A DNA stretch of 64,000 nucleotides from CAWAYH01 sp963786195 (GCA_963786195.1 CAWAYH010000012.1:186001-250000), one strand, 5' to 3'; positions 28,361 to 37,783 are shown, counted from the stretch's first letter. Numbers and translations: made by a program. The notes: generated from the letters alone by a model not told the origin.

Positions 28361-28705
28361 CGCCAGGAGGGCCGCATTCGGGAGCGGCCCGATCGGCCAA
28401 TCCATTGTCCGGTGGCCAAGAGGTTGGCCGGATTACGGTTGAGTTGCTGTAGGGATTCCGCGTTTTTTCTTGAGGATTTGCGTAGCTGCAATCGGGCTGC
28501 GGCAGGCACGGCAGTTGCTGACTTGCTGGTGGGCGGCGTTCTGTCGCCCGCAGACAGAAGACAGCAGGGCCGGCGTGCAGTCTCGGTCTCCTCCGGTCCG
28601 GGACAGCCCTCCTCAGCTCGCAGCGCTCGGGGCTGGCACGTACTACCGACCCTGCTGTCTACTGACTGCGGGACTCATCCTACCGGTTCCCGCCTCTCGA
28701 TTCTT
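28361..28705. other. gene-free stretch after the IS element
   Basis: No reading frame here looks coding. GGGCCG and CGGCCC at about 28368-28390 can pair around a 10-base loop, without a T-run. A short T-rich tract (GCGTTTTTTCTTGAGG) occurs near 28458-28475. I see nothing else. Confidence 0.4.
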
Positions 28706-29294
28706 CTACTTCTTGGGAAATCCAGGGTGTGCCTTGACCTCGCGGATTTGCAGGATGTGCCGCTGGGAGTGCGTCGAGATCATCAGGAACCACTGATAGA
28801 CGCTCATGTTGCCTTCGAGCAGCCTATAGGCCCTCAGATCGTCCTGCGTGTTCTTGCCGTATTCGCGCATTGTCGCGCGTAGCTTGCGAAAGTCGGCGAG
28901 CGCTTCCTGAAGACTCTCCCTGCCTTTCGGAACCCGGGCCTCCCCGGTTTTCTGGCGATTCGTACGGTCGATCCCGTACCACAGGATCCCCGCGTCGGTC
29001 GCCTCGAGCTTGTCCGTCGTCGGCGACTGCTTCATCGAATCCTGCAGCTGCTTCCAGGTACTGCGGCTCGGCAATCGCCAGGTGTTCGACGACCTCGGTG
29101 ATGCTCCAACTGTCCGGCGTCATACGGAAACCAAGCTGGGCCGGCGAGAGTCCCGTGACTTCGCTGACGAGCCAGCTCTCCGTCATGTCCAGGTGCGCCA
29201 GCAGACGCTGACGGTCGACTTCCTTCAGGGGCTCACCGGCTCGCAGGCCTGGTGTGAGCGCAATCAGAACGATGGAAACGGCGAGTTTGCGCAT
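28706..29294 (-). CDS. secreted DinB-like protein (one frameshift)
   Basis: About 195 residues from ATG 29294. A signal peptide (MRKLAVSIVLIALTPGLRAG) is followed by the DinB four-helix bundle: LLAHLDMTESWLVSEVTGLS, then SWSITEVVEHLAIAEPQYL with the first metal-site His. After a frame change near 29050 it reads TMREYGKNTQDDLRAYRLLE, then WFLMISTHSQRHILQIREVK with the later His residues, and ends AHPGFPKK. DinB-fold proteins are metal-binding, some being thiol-dependent transferases. A secreted version is common in acidobacterial-type genomes and has unknown function. Confidence 0.75.
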
Positions 29295-29395
29295 GTGATC
29301 TTCTCCCGCCCGTCATGCTCTGCGACGCCGCCGGCCGCGTCAACGCACTTCGTCCCTCAACGGGTGCGGCTCGTCACAAAAGCGCGAGAAAGTTT

Positions 29396-30022
29396 TCAGT
29401 GAACTTCGTAGCGCGAGGCTGGAAGTGGCGACTGGAGCTCGATCGGGAGGGTCGGTTTCGGCTCGACTGATGGCGGCGGGCCAGACGACTCGCTGAACCC
29501 GTTGAGCAGATGTTCGAACGCGTCGCGGTTGTACCGCCTGTAGGTCGCCCACGCGAGTACCTGATGAAACGCGCGCTTGCCGGCGACCGTCGTGTGCAGG
29601 TACTTGATTCGAGTCTGCTGGAAGAAGCCGTCGATCTCGTATTGCACGGCGTCGAAGCCGCCGACCGTCCGGCGACTCGGGCCCGAACAGGCCACGACGC
29701 GGATGCTGTTGGTCAGCTCCGATCGTGTGTTCATCGAATGCTCGTAGATCGTCATCTCCGGGACGAAGTCCTCAATCGCGTCGCTGATGACGATGACGTG
29801 TCGGCCGTGCAACGGCTCGATGGCTTCGATGCTGGCGGTCTCGTTGAGGTCGCGCGCGGGTCTCCAGCCGCTCGGCAGCTCCAGCCGGGCGAAACCCTGC
29901 GTCTTGTCGACCAGGACGCCCCCGGGCGGGCGGCGGACAGGCGCGATGCGTCGCAGGCGGTCCTTGCACAGAACGGCCAGCGCCACTGTCGAAACCGTAA
30001 TCACCAGAACAATAGTGTTCAT
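29396..30022 (-). CDS. membrane-anchored protein with DcrB/PsbP-like domain (tentative)
   Basis: 208 residues from ATG 30022. An N-terminal helix (MNTIVLVITVSTVALAVLC) anchors it. The rest is a single alpha/beta domain with FARLELPSGWRPARDLNETA, then HGRHVIVISDAIEDF, VGGFDAVQYEIDGFFQQTRI and AFHQVLAWATYRRYNRDAFE. The succession of a lipoprotein-like strand, a GW turn, and a late strand-helix pair ending in NGFSE resembles DcrB/PsbP-like domains. That is a guess from pattern. It is divergent from the outer-membrane barrel gene, with a 124-base shared upstream region. Confidence 0.5.
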   Translation of the reverse strand: MNTIVLVITVSTVALAVLCKDRLRRIAPVRRPPGGVLVDKTQGFARLELPSGWRPARDLNETASIEAIEPLHGRHVIVISDAIEDFVPEMTIYEHSMNTRSELTNSIRVVACSGPSRRTVGGFDAVQYEIDGFFQQTRIKYLHTTVAGKRAFHQVLAWATYRRYNRDAFEHLLNGFSESSGPPPSVEPKPTLPIELQSPLPASRYEVH

Positions 30023-30146
30023 GAAATACGCACCTGGGTGCGTTCCGGCGGGGGATCTAGCGAAGTCCGTGCCCGATCGGCCGACCGATTTCGTGGTTGG
30101 GGGAGGCCGTGGCATACTCTTGACCTTCAAAAAAACGGAGGTAACT

Positions 30147-31376
30147 GTGGTTCGGTTCAGAAGCTCGACCTCTGTACGGTGGTTTGGTCCTGTCTGGTGT
30201 GGCGTTCTTGCGCTTGTGCTGATGCCGGGCAGCGCCGGTCGGGCCCATGCGCAGGAAAACCGCGCGGACGAGACGGCGAAGAAGCAGGCAGACAAAGCAG
30301 CCAAGAGCGCTCCCTACCAGCCCTCCGGCTACGAGAAGTTCATGAACCGGCTGGAGGAGTCCTATGTGAGCCCGCCCAGCGGGTTCTATCCGACGTTGGG
30401 GAGCGTCTATCCGGGCGGCGGGTTTACGCTGGGCGGCGGGTACCGCCATTTCTACGCTCGGGAAGCGGTCTGGGAGGTCAAGGGTCTCTATTCGATCAAG
30501 AACTACAAGTTGATCGAGGTGGGCACCCGGACGCCCTGGAATTGGAACGGCCAATGGGCGTTCGGCCTCAAGGGCGGCTGGCGCGATGCGCCCCAGATTG
30601 GCTACTACGGTCTGGGCATGGGCACCGTGCCGGACGACCGCGCCAACTTCCGCATCAAGCAGGGCTACGCAACGGGCACCGCCATCTTCAAACCCAGCTG
30701 GTGGACGCTGCTGCAGGCGGACGTTTCGTACGAAGACTACAAGACCGAAGAAGGGCGCGGACGTGCGCCGTCAATCGAGACCCTCTACAACCCCACCACG
30801 GCGCCAGGCCTGTTCTCGGCTCCAAAGTACATCCACAGCGAGGCCACAGGGGCCATCGACTGGCGTCCGGCGTCCGCGTACGCGCGAAGCGGCGGCTACT
30901 ACGGCGTGACGTTCAACGACTATTCGGACCGCGACAAGACCTTCAGCTTCCAGCGTCTGGACGGCGAGATCGTTCAGCACCTGCCGATGCTGCGCGAGAC
31001 CCTGGTGCTGTCGGTACGAGGACGCGTGCAGACCACGCTCGACGACCAGGATGTGGTCCCGTACTACCTCCTGCCCTACCTGGGGAGCGGGAGCACGCTC
31101 CGCGGGTACTCGACGGGCCGGTTCCGCGATCGCCACAGCATCCTGACGTCCGCCGAGTTCCGCTGGATCCCGAATCTCCTCGGTCTGGACATGGCCCTCT
31201 TCTATGACGCCGGCAAGGTGACGAGGAATCGAAGCGAGCTCGATTTCAACCGGTTCGAGAACGACTATGGCATCGGCATCCGGTTCCACTCCCCCACCGC
31301 CATGGTGCTGCGGGTCGAGCTGGCCCGGGGCGCCGACGGCTTGCACCTCGTGATTTCAAGCAACGCATCTTTCTAG
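30147..31376 (+). CDS. outer-membrane beta-barrel protein, BamA/D15-like
   Basis: 409 residues from GTG 30147, chosen because ACGGAGGTAACT provides a Shine-Dalgarno and a signal peptide follows at once (WCGVLALVLMPGSAGRAHAQ). A charged linker (DETAKKQADKAAKSAPYQPS) precedes a barrel with alternating aromatic strands, GSVYPGGGFTLGGGYRHFYA near the start and YLGSGSTLRGYSTGRFRDRH (the RGY/RGF-type motif of D15 surface antigens) two-thirds through, ending SSNASF with the terminal Phe. There are no POTRA repeats. It is followed within 3 bases by the kinase-like secreted protein, so the two form an operon. Role inferred: outer-membrane pore or anchor for its partner. Confidence 0.75.
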   Translation: MVRFRSSTSVRWFGPVWCGVLALVLMPGSAGRAHAQENRADETAKKQADKAAKSAPYQPSGYEKFMNRLEESYVSPPSGFYPTLGSVYPGGGFTLGGGYRHFYAREAVWEVKGLYSIKNYKLIEVGTRTPWNWNGQWAFGLKGGWRDAPQIGYYGLGMGTVPDDRANFRIKQGYATGTAIFKPSWWTLLQADVSYEDYKTEEGRGRAPSIETLYNPTTAPGLFSAPKYIHSEATGAIDWRPASAYARSGGYYGVTFNDYSDRDKTFSFQRLDGEIVQHLPMLRETLVLSVRGRVQTTLDDQDVVPYYLLPYLGSGSTLRGYSTGRFRDRHSILTSAEFRWIPNLLGLDMALFYDAGKVTRNRSELDFNRFENDYGIGIRFHSPTAMVLRVELARGADGLHLVISSNASF

Positions 31377-31378
31377 CC

Positions 31379-33085
31379 ATGGACATCAAGATCATCCGCA
31401 TACAGTCTGGAACGAAGAAAACGGCTTCGCTTTTCGCGCTGCTGGCGCTTGCGGTTGTCGGCACGATCACGTCGCAGGCCCAGTCCGGCCCGAAGTTCTA
31501 CAACGACGATCCCCTCGCGCGGGAGCCCGAAACCCAGGACGCGTCGAAAACGCAGTCGTGGGACATCGGACTCATCGCGGATCTGACCTACGGTCTGTTT
31601 GCCGTTCCGCGTCAGGTCATCACGTCGACCAGAGCGCAGAACGTCAACACCATAGACGAGGTCCCCGATTCGAGCTGGTTCACGAACCGCATCTACGCGA
31701 CGCCGATCTCGGCCGAGGAGATCACGCGCGGCCCCAACACGATTGCCGGGCCGGCGCCGGGACGCTGGACCATCATCCGGCCGAAGACCGCCGGCACGGC
31801 GCCCGGTTTCGTCGTGCGTGACGAGAAGGGCGAGATCTGGTTCCTGTCGTTCGATCCCAGGAGCAGCCCGGTGGCGTCAACGGCCGCCATCGCCGTGTCC
31901 ACGCGCCTGTTCTGGGCGATGGGCTACCACCAGGTCGAGAGCTATCTGACGACCGTGCGTCCCGAGAACCTCGTCATCGGTGACAAGGTGACGATTCCCT
32001 CACACGGTCGCCGTAGACGGCTCGTCATGGCGGACGTCAAGGACGTGTTCAAGCGGTCGGCAAAGAATTCCGACGGGTCGTACCGCGTCATGGCCGGCCG
32101 CGGCCTGCCCGGCAGGGTCATCGGCGGTTTCAAGTATCACGGAACCCGCCCGGACGATCCGAATGACATCGTTCCGCACGAGCACCGGCGTGAGTTGCGT
32201 GCGTTCCAGGTGTTCGGCGCCTGGACCAACCTCGTCGACCTCAAGGCCGGCAACACGCTCGATTCCATCATCACCGAAGGGGGCCGCAGCACCGTGCGGC
32301 ACTATCTGCAGGACGTGGGATCGACGTTCGGCACCGGCTCGAAGGGTCCCCGCGGTGGCGACGAAGGACACGAGTACCTCTACGACGGCGACAAGCTCGC
32401 GAAGCGCCTCTTCACGGGTGGTCTCTATATCCAGAAGTGGCAGACGGTCGACTACGTGAAGAACGATGAGATCGGCCTGTTCACGGCTGAAGGGTTCGAG
32501 CCCGAGAAGTGGGTGCCGCGCGTGCCAGCCTCGGCGCTGTTGTGGGCGCGTGAAGACGACACACTCTGGGCGGCGCTTCGAGTCATGGCGTTCACCGACG
32601 ATCTGATTCGCGCCGCGGTGAAGACCGGCGAATACACGGACCCGGCCGCGGAGAAGCTCCTCACCGATGTGCTGATCCAGCGCCGGGACAAGATCGGGCG
32701 CGTGTACTTCGCGAAGATCAATCCGCTGGTCAGGTTCGCGCTGGACGCGGGCGCGCTGACGTTCGAGAACCCGGCCGTGCGCACACGCGTCGGGGACGCC
32801 CCCAAGGGCGGCTACCAGGCGGTCTGGTCCCGGTTCGACAATGCGACACGCGCCACGCAACCGATCGGCTCGCCGACGACGTCGCGCGACGAGCGGCTGC
32901 AGGCGCCGGCCGATCTCCCGACGGCCGACGGCGGATACATCAAGGTGGCGGTCAGCGCCATCGATTCGCCGAACCCCGCGTGGGCGAAGCCGGTCGACGT
33001 CTATTTCCGCCGTACCGGCGGAAGCTGGAAGCTCGTCGGCATCGATCGATTACCGGAGGCTCCGGCAGCACCAGCGAAGAAGTGA
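31379..33085 (+). CDS. conserved secreted protein with protein-kinase-like motifs
   Basis: 568 residues, intact, with a signal peptide (SLFALLALAVVGTITSQAQS). I do not recognise a named family. What can be seen is kinase-like order. An N-lobe-like stretch FVVRDEKGEIWFLSFDPRSS (about residues 143-162) is followed by a helix and FWAMGYHQVESYLTTVRPEN. A catalytic-loop-like VDLKAGNTLD has D287, K289 and N292 spaced as in HRDLKxxN. Then HYLQDVGSTFG places D312-V-G where a DFG would be. The usual beta3 Lys position appears to be Ser (WFLSF). The C-terminal third is mixed. This would suit a HipA/FAM20-like or pseudokinase fold in the periplasm. It follows the barrel gene by 3 bases and precedes an amidohydrolase. 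Function unproven. Confidence 0.6.
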   Translation: MDIKIIRIQSGTKKTASLFALLALAVVGTITSQAQSGPKFYNDDPLAREPETQDASKTQSWDIGLIADLTYGLFAVPRQVITSTRAQNVNTIDEVPDSSWFTNRIYATPISAEEITRGPNTIAGPAPGRWTIIRPKTAGTAPGFVVRDEKGEIWFLSFDPRSSPVASTAAIAVSTRLFWAMGYHQVESYLTTVRPENLVIGDKVTIPSHGRRRRLVMADVKDVFKRSAKNSDGSYRVMAGRGLPGRVIGGFKYHGTRPDDPNDIVPHEHRRELRAFQVFGAWTNLVDLKAGNTLDSIITEGGRSTVRHYLQDVGSTFGTGSKGPRGGDEGHEYLYDGDKLAKRLFTGGLYIQKWQTVDYVKNDEIGLFTAEGFEPEKWVPRVPASALLWAREDDTLWAALRVMAFTDDLIRAAVKTGEYTDPAAEKLLTDVLIQRRDKIGRVYFAKINPLVRFALDAGALTFENPAVRTRVGDAPKGGYQAVWSRFDNATRATQPIGSPTTSRDERLQAPADLPTADGGYIKVAVSAIDSPNPAWAKPVDVYFRRTGGSWKLVGIDRLPEAPAAPAKK

Positions 33086-33088
33086 CAT

Positions 33089-34774
33089 GTGACTCGCGCT
33101 GAGTTCCTGCGTCTCGTAACACTGACGGCGGGTGCGGTGAGCACCCGCCGCCTGTCCGCGCTCTCTCAGCCCATTCAAGCCCCCGACCTCATCCTCGTCA
33201 ACGGCCGTGTCCTGACCATGGACGACGCGCGGCCGAGGGCGGAGGCGTTTGCGATTGCCGGCGGCCGCTTCGTCGGTGTCGGGACCTCCGCCGAGATCCG
33301 CAAGCTGGCCGCGGCCGGCACGACGACCCTCGACGCAGCGGGCATGACGGTGACGCCGGGTTTCATCGACGCCCACTGTCATCCGAGCGGAGTCGAAGAG
33401 CTGTTCGGCGTCAACACCAGCCTCCCGAAGAAACAGGAGATCATCGCCGCGCTCCGCAAGAAGGCCGCTTCGACCCCACCAGGCTTCTGGATCGAAGGGT
33501 TCATGTACGACGACACCAAGATTGACGAAGGTCCGATCGTGCGCGCGGACCTCGACCTCGTGTCGCGCGACCATCCCGTGGCCGTCAACCACCGGGGCGG
33601 CCACACGAGTGTTTACAACAGCAAGGCGTTCGAGCTGGCGGGCGTCACGCGCGCGACGCCGGATCCCTTTGGCGGTCGCTTCGAGCGGGACGCGTCCGGC
33701 GAGCTGACCGGGAAGGTCGCCGAGGGCGCGCGCGGTGTCATGAACCGCGCGGGGCGCCGCGAACAGCTGACGCCCGCTCAGCAGCAACAGCGGGCGCTCG
33801 ACGGACTTCGTCACATCTCGGAGCTGCTGACCGCGGCTGGCCTGACCAGCGTCCACGACGCAGGCGCCGGCGTTCCGAAGATCCAGCAGTACGAAGAGCT
33901 GCGCAAGGCGGGCGGTCTCCGCCATCGCGCGTACGTGATGGTCCGCGGACGCCAGTCGATCAAGCAGCTGACCTCGAGGGGCCTGCGAACCGGGTCGGGC
34001 GATGAATGGGTGCGCGTCGGCGGCATCAAGCTCGCCGCCGACGGATCCGCGTCCGAGCGGACGATGTACATGAGCACGCCCTACGAAGGCCGCACGGACC
34101 GCGGCATCCTGACGATGACGCAGGAGGAAATCCACGACGCCGTCGAGGAAGCCCACCGCGCCGGTTTTCAGGTCGGGGTCCATGCCAACGGCGACGTCGC
34201 CATCGACATGGTGCTCAAGGCCTACGAGCGCGTGCTCGAGCGCTGGCCGCATCCCGACCGGCGGCATCGTATCGAGCACTGCACGCTCGTCAACCCCGAC
34301 TTGCTGAAGCGAATCAAAGCGACCGGGTCGATTCCCACGCCCTTCTGGACCTACGTGTACTACCACGGGGAAAAATGGAAGGAATACGGGGAACAGCGAC
34401 TCGCGTGGATGTTCGCGCACCGCTCGTTCCTCGACCATGGCATCCGGGCCCCAGGCGCGTCAGACTATCGGCCCGGCCCCTTCGAGCCCATGCTGGCCAT
34501 CCAGAGCATGGTCACGCGCCGGGACTATGCCGGACGGGTCTGGGGAGCCAACCAGCGCGTCAGCGTGGACGAGGCCCTCAGAATAGCGACGATCCACGGC
34601 GCCTACGCATCGACCGAGGAAGCCATCAAAGGATCGATCGCGCGGGGCAAGCTCGCCGACTTCGTGATGCTGGAAAAAGATCCCCACGACGTCGATCCGA
34701 ATACGATCAAGGACATCCGCGTCGTGCGGACGGTCGTCGGCGGTCGCACGGTTCACCCGAAAAACGAAGCGTAG
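33089..34774 (+). CDS. exported amidohydrolase, YtcJ-like family 3
   Basis: 561 residues from GTG 33089, four bases after the previous stop (an ATG at 33087 is followed at once by a stop). A hydrophobic leader (FLRLVTLTAGAVSTRRLSAL) suggests export. The catalytic barrel has FIDAHCHPSG (HxH metal ligands), VNHRGGHTSVYNSKA, VGVHANGDVAIDM, HRIEHCTLVNPD and GASDYRPGPFEPM, all typical of family-3 amidohydrolases (YtcJ type, related to N-substituted formamide deformylase). The substrate cannot be predicted. Codon use and frame are clean. It is probably the last gene of the three-gene operon begun by the barrel. Confidence 0.85.
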   Translation: MTRAEFLRLVTLTAGAVSTRRLSALSQPIQAPDLILVNGRVLTMDDARPRAEAFAIAGGRFVGVGTSAEIRKLAAAGTTTLDAAGMTVTPGFIDAHCHPSGVEELFGVNTSLPKKQEIIAALRKKAASTPPGFWIEGFMYDDTKIDEGPIVRADLDLVSRDHPVAVNHRGGHTSVYNSKAFELAGVTRATPDPFGGRFERDASGELTGKVAEGARGVMNRAGRREQLTPAQQQQRALDGLRHISELLTAAGLTSVHDAGAGVPKIQQYEELRKAGGLRHRAYVMVRGRQSIKQLTSRGLRTGSGDEWVRVGGIKLAADGSASERTMYMSTPYEGRTDRGILTMTQEEIHDAVEEAHRAGFQVGVHANGDVAIDMVLKAYERVLERWPHPDRRHRIEHCTLVNPDLLKRIKATGSIPTPFWTYVYYHGEKWKEYGEQRLAWMFAHRSFLDHGIRAPGASDYRPGPFEPMLAIQSMVTRRDYAGRVWGANQRVSVDEALRIATIHGAYASTEEAIKGSIARGKLADFVMLEKDPHDVDPNTIKDIRVVRTVVGGRTVHPKNEA

Positions 34775-34999
34775 GCTCGCACCGTTGCGCGCGCGTGCGT
34801 GCAGATGTGTGAAGTTTTTACCGTACAGCTTCAATACTGCGTGAAGGTGGGCTCGAAGCCTCGCGCAATCATTTCGCGCGATTCGTTCAGCACGTCGCGA
34901 CGAATCACCTGCTGAGCTCCGGCGCGAATCCTGCACAGCGGGCGGGCGCTGGTTCCCCAGTAACCCCTGCGAAGCGTGCTCGAACCGAAAGGGCTGCCG

Positions 35000-36046
35000 A
35001 TGACAGCTCGCACGTCGCGGTCTGCGCGAGTGCGCTTCGGTCGCGTCACAGCGTTTTTCACGGCGGGACTCTTCGCGGCGTTCCTGCACGCTCAAACCGA
35101 CAACCCACGCATCGTCGAATTCGATCCGTCGCCCGATCACAGCCGGGTCGCGGACGGCGTGGCGGTCGTGCAGTTCTACATCCTTCAGTTCTATCCGGTC
35201 GGCGGCGGGACGCCCCTTCAGACGATCGATCTCGGCAAGCCCGCGCCGGCTGTGGATGGCAAGATTCGGGTCGACTTCTCGTCGCAGCTGACAGGATGGC
35301 CGGTGGCCGGAACCGTTTACGAGGCGCGCGTCACGGCGGCTGGCCCCGGCGGAGCGGCGTCGAGCACCGTCTCGAACCAGTTCACCTTCCCTGCCGCGCC
35401 ACCTCCGCCTGGGCCGCCACCACCCGGTCCGCCGCCACCCACGCCTCCCCCGCCGCCGCCACCACCGACTCCTCCACCACCGACGCCACCGCCGACCTGC
35501 AGCTTCAGCCTGTCTCCGACCAGCCGGTCGGTCGGCGCGGGTGCGACAAGCGGAAGCATCGCAGTCAGCGCCGGCAGCACCTGTTCGCGGAACGCTGTGA
35601 GCTCCGCTGGATGGCTGACGATAACGAGCGGGGGCACCGGCACTGGTAATGGGACCATCAACTACGGCGTGGCAACGAACACGTCACAGGCCGCGCGGAC
35701 GGCGACGATTGCGGTCGGCGGCGCCACGTTCACGTTGACGCAGAGCGGCACGTGCGGCTACCAGGTGAGCCCATCGAGTCAGTCGTTCCCTCCGGCGGGC
35801 GGTAACGGGACCGTTACTGTGAATGTCGGGAGCGGGTGTTCATGGACGGCGACGCGATCCGGAAACTGGATCACGATCACGAGCGGTGCGAACGGCAGCG
35901 GAAACGGGCTCGTCCGGTACCGCGTGTCGTCCAACGGGTCTTCGCCGCCACGATCGGGGACGCTGACGGTGGGTGGTCACCCCGTGACGATCAGCCAGCA
36001 GTCGGCGGCGCCGACCGTGCCCGCCGGGCTCCGCATCATGAGGTGA
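35000..36046 (+). CDS. secreted BACON-repeat protein with proline-rich linker
   Basis: 348 residues from ATG 35000 (AAGGG upstream; GTG 34976 is an alternative). A signal peptide (FGRVTAFFTAGLFAAFLHAQ) precedes an Ig/FN3-like domain (about 33-130, GWPVAGTVYEARVTAAGPGG). Then comes a proline-rich linker (about 130-168), almost only Pro with Gly and Thr. Two BACON domains follow: CSFSLSPTSRSVGAGATSGS and CGYQVSPSSQSFPPAGGNGT, each with a Cys pair and a WLTITSG / WITITSG strand. BACON domains bind carbohydrate or mucin in other phyla. No catalytic domain is present, so adhesion or ligand binding is likely. The 225 bases before it hold no gene I can support. Confidence 0.82.
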   Translation: MTARTSRSARVRFGRVTAFFTAGLFAAFLHAQTDNPRIVEFDPSPDHSRVADGVAVVQFYILQFYPVGGGTPLQTIDLGKPAPAVDGKIRVDFSSQLTGWPVAGTVYEARVTAAGPGGAASSTVSNQFTFPAAPPPPGPPPPGPPPPTPPPPPPPPTPPPPTPPPTCSFSLSPTSRSVGAGATSGSIAVSAGSTCSRNAVSSAGWLTITSGGTGTGNGTINYGVATNTSQAARTATIAVGGATFTLTQSGTCGYQVSPSSQSFPPAGGNGTVTVNVGSGCSWTATRSGNWITITSGANGSGNGLVRYRVSSNGSSPPRSGTLTVGGHPVTISQQSAAPTVPAGLRIMR

Positions 36047-36049
36047 CCG

Positions 36050-37207
36050 TCAGCGCGCGGACGCTGATGACGTGGGCCTGGAGCGATCCTCGTACGGCCG
36101 GAGGTTCCACTCGAAGAACGTCCAGGTGCGGTTCCACGAGTCGCGCTGATCGGGCGAATCTTCACGCTCGAGCGTCTTGGCGTTTACGCGCCGATTGAAC
36201 GTGTGTCCGCCGCTCGCCGGCCCCGGAACCGGATCGACGTACACCTTCGTTTCCGCCAGATTCGGCTTCCGCGATCGCAGCGCGTCGACGATCTGCTGGT
36301 CCTCGACGTAGTTGACGTCCTCGTCGTTGGTCGCGACGTGCACCAGCAGCGGCACCTGCAGCTTGTCCACGTGATACAGCGGCGAGCGTTCGATGTAGAG
36401 GTCGCGTTTTTCGAACGGCAGCCCCTGAATGCGCGACTGGGTCGAGAATTGTCTCTGGTAACCCGGGCCTTTGTACGACAGCCGGAACACGAGATTCGTC
36501 ACGGGCACCATGGCGGCTGCGGCCTTGAACGGGTGCTTGTCGCGGAACACGGAGAGCAGCGTGATATAGCCGCCGTGGCTCCAGCCCATGATGCCGAGCC
36601 GCTCCTGGTCGACGTGCGGGAGCGTCTTCAGATAGTCGACGGCGCTGAGGACGTCATCGAGCTCGTAGCCGCCGTAGTCGATGGCCATGTGATGTGTTTC
36701 GCCGTACCCGGTGCTGCCGCGGTACTCGGGGCAGATGATGACGTATCCGCGGTCCACGGCTTCCTTCACGAACGGGAACATGTTGCTGCCCCAGTTGCCG
36801 TGAACGCCGCCGTGCACCCACACCATCGCCGCGTGCCCCTTGGCCCCGCGTTTCTTCAACGGCTGGAACAGGTAGGCGGGAATGTCCATGTCGCCGACGC
36901 TGCTGCGATACTTCACTTTCTGGAAGTCCATCACGCCCTTGCTGGCGTCGGCGTACCGGGCGTCGATCTCCGCCTTCTCCTTCACAGCCCGCTCGAAGTT
37001 CGGGCGGCTGTGGTCGGTCGGCTTGTCGCTGACGTAAAGCGCCCGCGCGCGCGCCGGATCCATCGGCGTCTCGGGACGCTGAGCGGCCGCCTGCGGCTGC
37101 GCGGGTGTCGCCTGTTGCGGCGGCCGGCCCGACGCCGTGGTCCCGAGGAGTAGCGCGAGACACACTGCCGTCGGCAGGATGCGGCGCATGCGGGATCGCG
37201 AGTGCAT
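36050..37207 (-). CDS. secreted prolyl oligopeptidase-family (S9) serine hydrolase
   Basis: 385 residues from ATG 37207, with GGGAGG upstream and a signal peptide (LPTAVCLALLLGTTASG). The alpha/beta-hydrolase core has the oxyanion region MVWVHGGVHGNW, the nucleophile elbow GIMGWSHGGYITL (Ser210), the acid in VHVATNDEDVNYVED and the His in GPASGGHTFNRR. The segment VIICPEYRGSTGYGETHHMA is typical of S9 dipeptidyl/acylaminoacyl peptidases, but the beta-propeller is absent, so it is a short catalytic-domain-only member. It ends 3 bases from the convergent BACON gene. Confidence 0.85.
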   Translation of the reverse strand: MHSRSRMRRILPTAVCLALLLGTTASGRPPQQATPAQPQAAAQRPETPMDPARARALYVSDKPTDHSRPNFERAVKEKAEIDARYADASKGVMDFQKVKYRSSVGDMDIPAYLFQPLKKRGAKGHAAMVWVHGGVHGNWGSNMFPFVKEAVDRGYVIICPEYRGSTGYGETHHMAIDYGGYELDDVLSAVDYLKTLPHVDQERLGIMGWSHGGYITLLSVFRDKHPFKAAAAMVPVTNLVFRLSYKGPGYQRQFSTQSRIQGLPFEKRDLYIERSPLYHVDKLQVPLLVHVATNDEDVNYVEDQQIVDALRSRKPNLAETKVYVDPVPGPASGGHTFNRRVNAKTLEREDSPDQRDSWNRTWTFFEWNLRPYEDRSRPTSSASAR

Positions 37208-37230
37208 GTGATCCTCCCCTGCTGTCGCAG

Positions 37231-37425
37231 CTACTCTTCTTCCCAGGGTGACGGCTGTGGCCCCGGAACGATGCCTGCGATATCCGGGTCTTCCGTACCT
37301 TCGTAGGCGGGCCTGGCCGCGCGACGGTTCTTCGTTTCCTGCCGACGCGCGGCTTTCTGCTGCTGCTTTTCCTGGCGCGCACGTTCACGCGCCCGCTTAT
37401 TTTGAGTGGGTCTCGATTTTTGCAC
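37231..37425 (-). CDS. small conserved basic protein, unknown function
   Basis: 64 residues from GTG 37425 with GGGAGG upstream. The N-terminal 40 residues are almost only Lys, Arg, Gln, Glu and Ala (QNKRARERARQEKQQQKAAR), a single long charged helix. The C-terminus is acidic and proline-containing (PDIAGIVPGPQPSPWEEE). It has no signal, membrane segment or known domain. A nucleic-acid-associated role is plausible given its charge and its place next to the RRM protein gene on the same strand, but this is inference. Confidence 0.6.
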   Translation of the reverse strand: MQKSRPTQNKRARERARQEKQQQKAARRQETKNRRAARPAYEGTEDPDIAGIVPGPQPSPWEEE

Positions 37426-37449
37426 GATGCCTCCCGCCGCGTCCTGGTG

Positions 37450-37773
37450 TTACCAGCGCGGCTCCCGGCGGCCTCCGCCCGATCGCCCGCCGCCGCGACC
37501 ACCGCCACCGCCACCGCCGCCGCTCGGCTTCGGACGCGCCTCGTTCACGGCCAGCTTGCGCCCGTCGAGTTCTTTTTCGTTCAATTGCTGAATCGCGTTC
37601 TGCGCTGCTTCATCGGACTGCATTTCCACGAAGGCAAAGCCGCGAGCGCGTCCGGTCGCCTGATCGCGCACGATGTTGACCGAATCGACCGGTCCGACCG
37701 ATTGAAACAGCTCCTCCAACCGACGCTCATCCGTGTTGAAGGAAAGATTGCCGACGAAAAGCCTTCGACCCAT
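37450..37773 (-). CDS. RNA recognition motif (RRM) protein with glycine-rich tail
   Basis: 107 residues from ATG 37773 with AGGAG spaced 5 bases. One RRM (residues 3-80) has RNP2 RLFVGNLSFN and RNP1 GRARGFAFVEM with both aromatic positions, then a C-terminal tail of Gly and Arg (residues 85-107). This is the Rbp type of bacterial cold-associated RNA-binding protein. A stem-loop (37784-37796) abuts the Shine-Dalgarno and could control its translation. Confidence 0.92.
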   Translation of the reverse strand: MGRRLFVGNLSFNTDERRLEELFQSVGPVDSVNIVRDQATGRARGFAFVEMQSDEAAQNAIQQLNEKELDGRKLAVNEARPKPSGGGGGGGGRGGGRSGGGRREPRW

Positions 37774-37783
37774 GACCACTCCT

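Noticed and set aside
34775..34999. Riboswitch or small RNA gene before the BACON gene
   Set aside because: I looked for conserved cores and strong helices and saw none; only weak TGAAG/CTTCA pairing is present.
35395..35500. Proline-rich tract as an assembly artefact
   Set aside because: The frame remains open across it and connects two well-formed domains; such linkers are common in BACON proteins.
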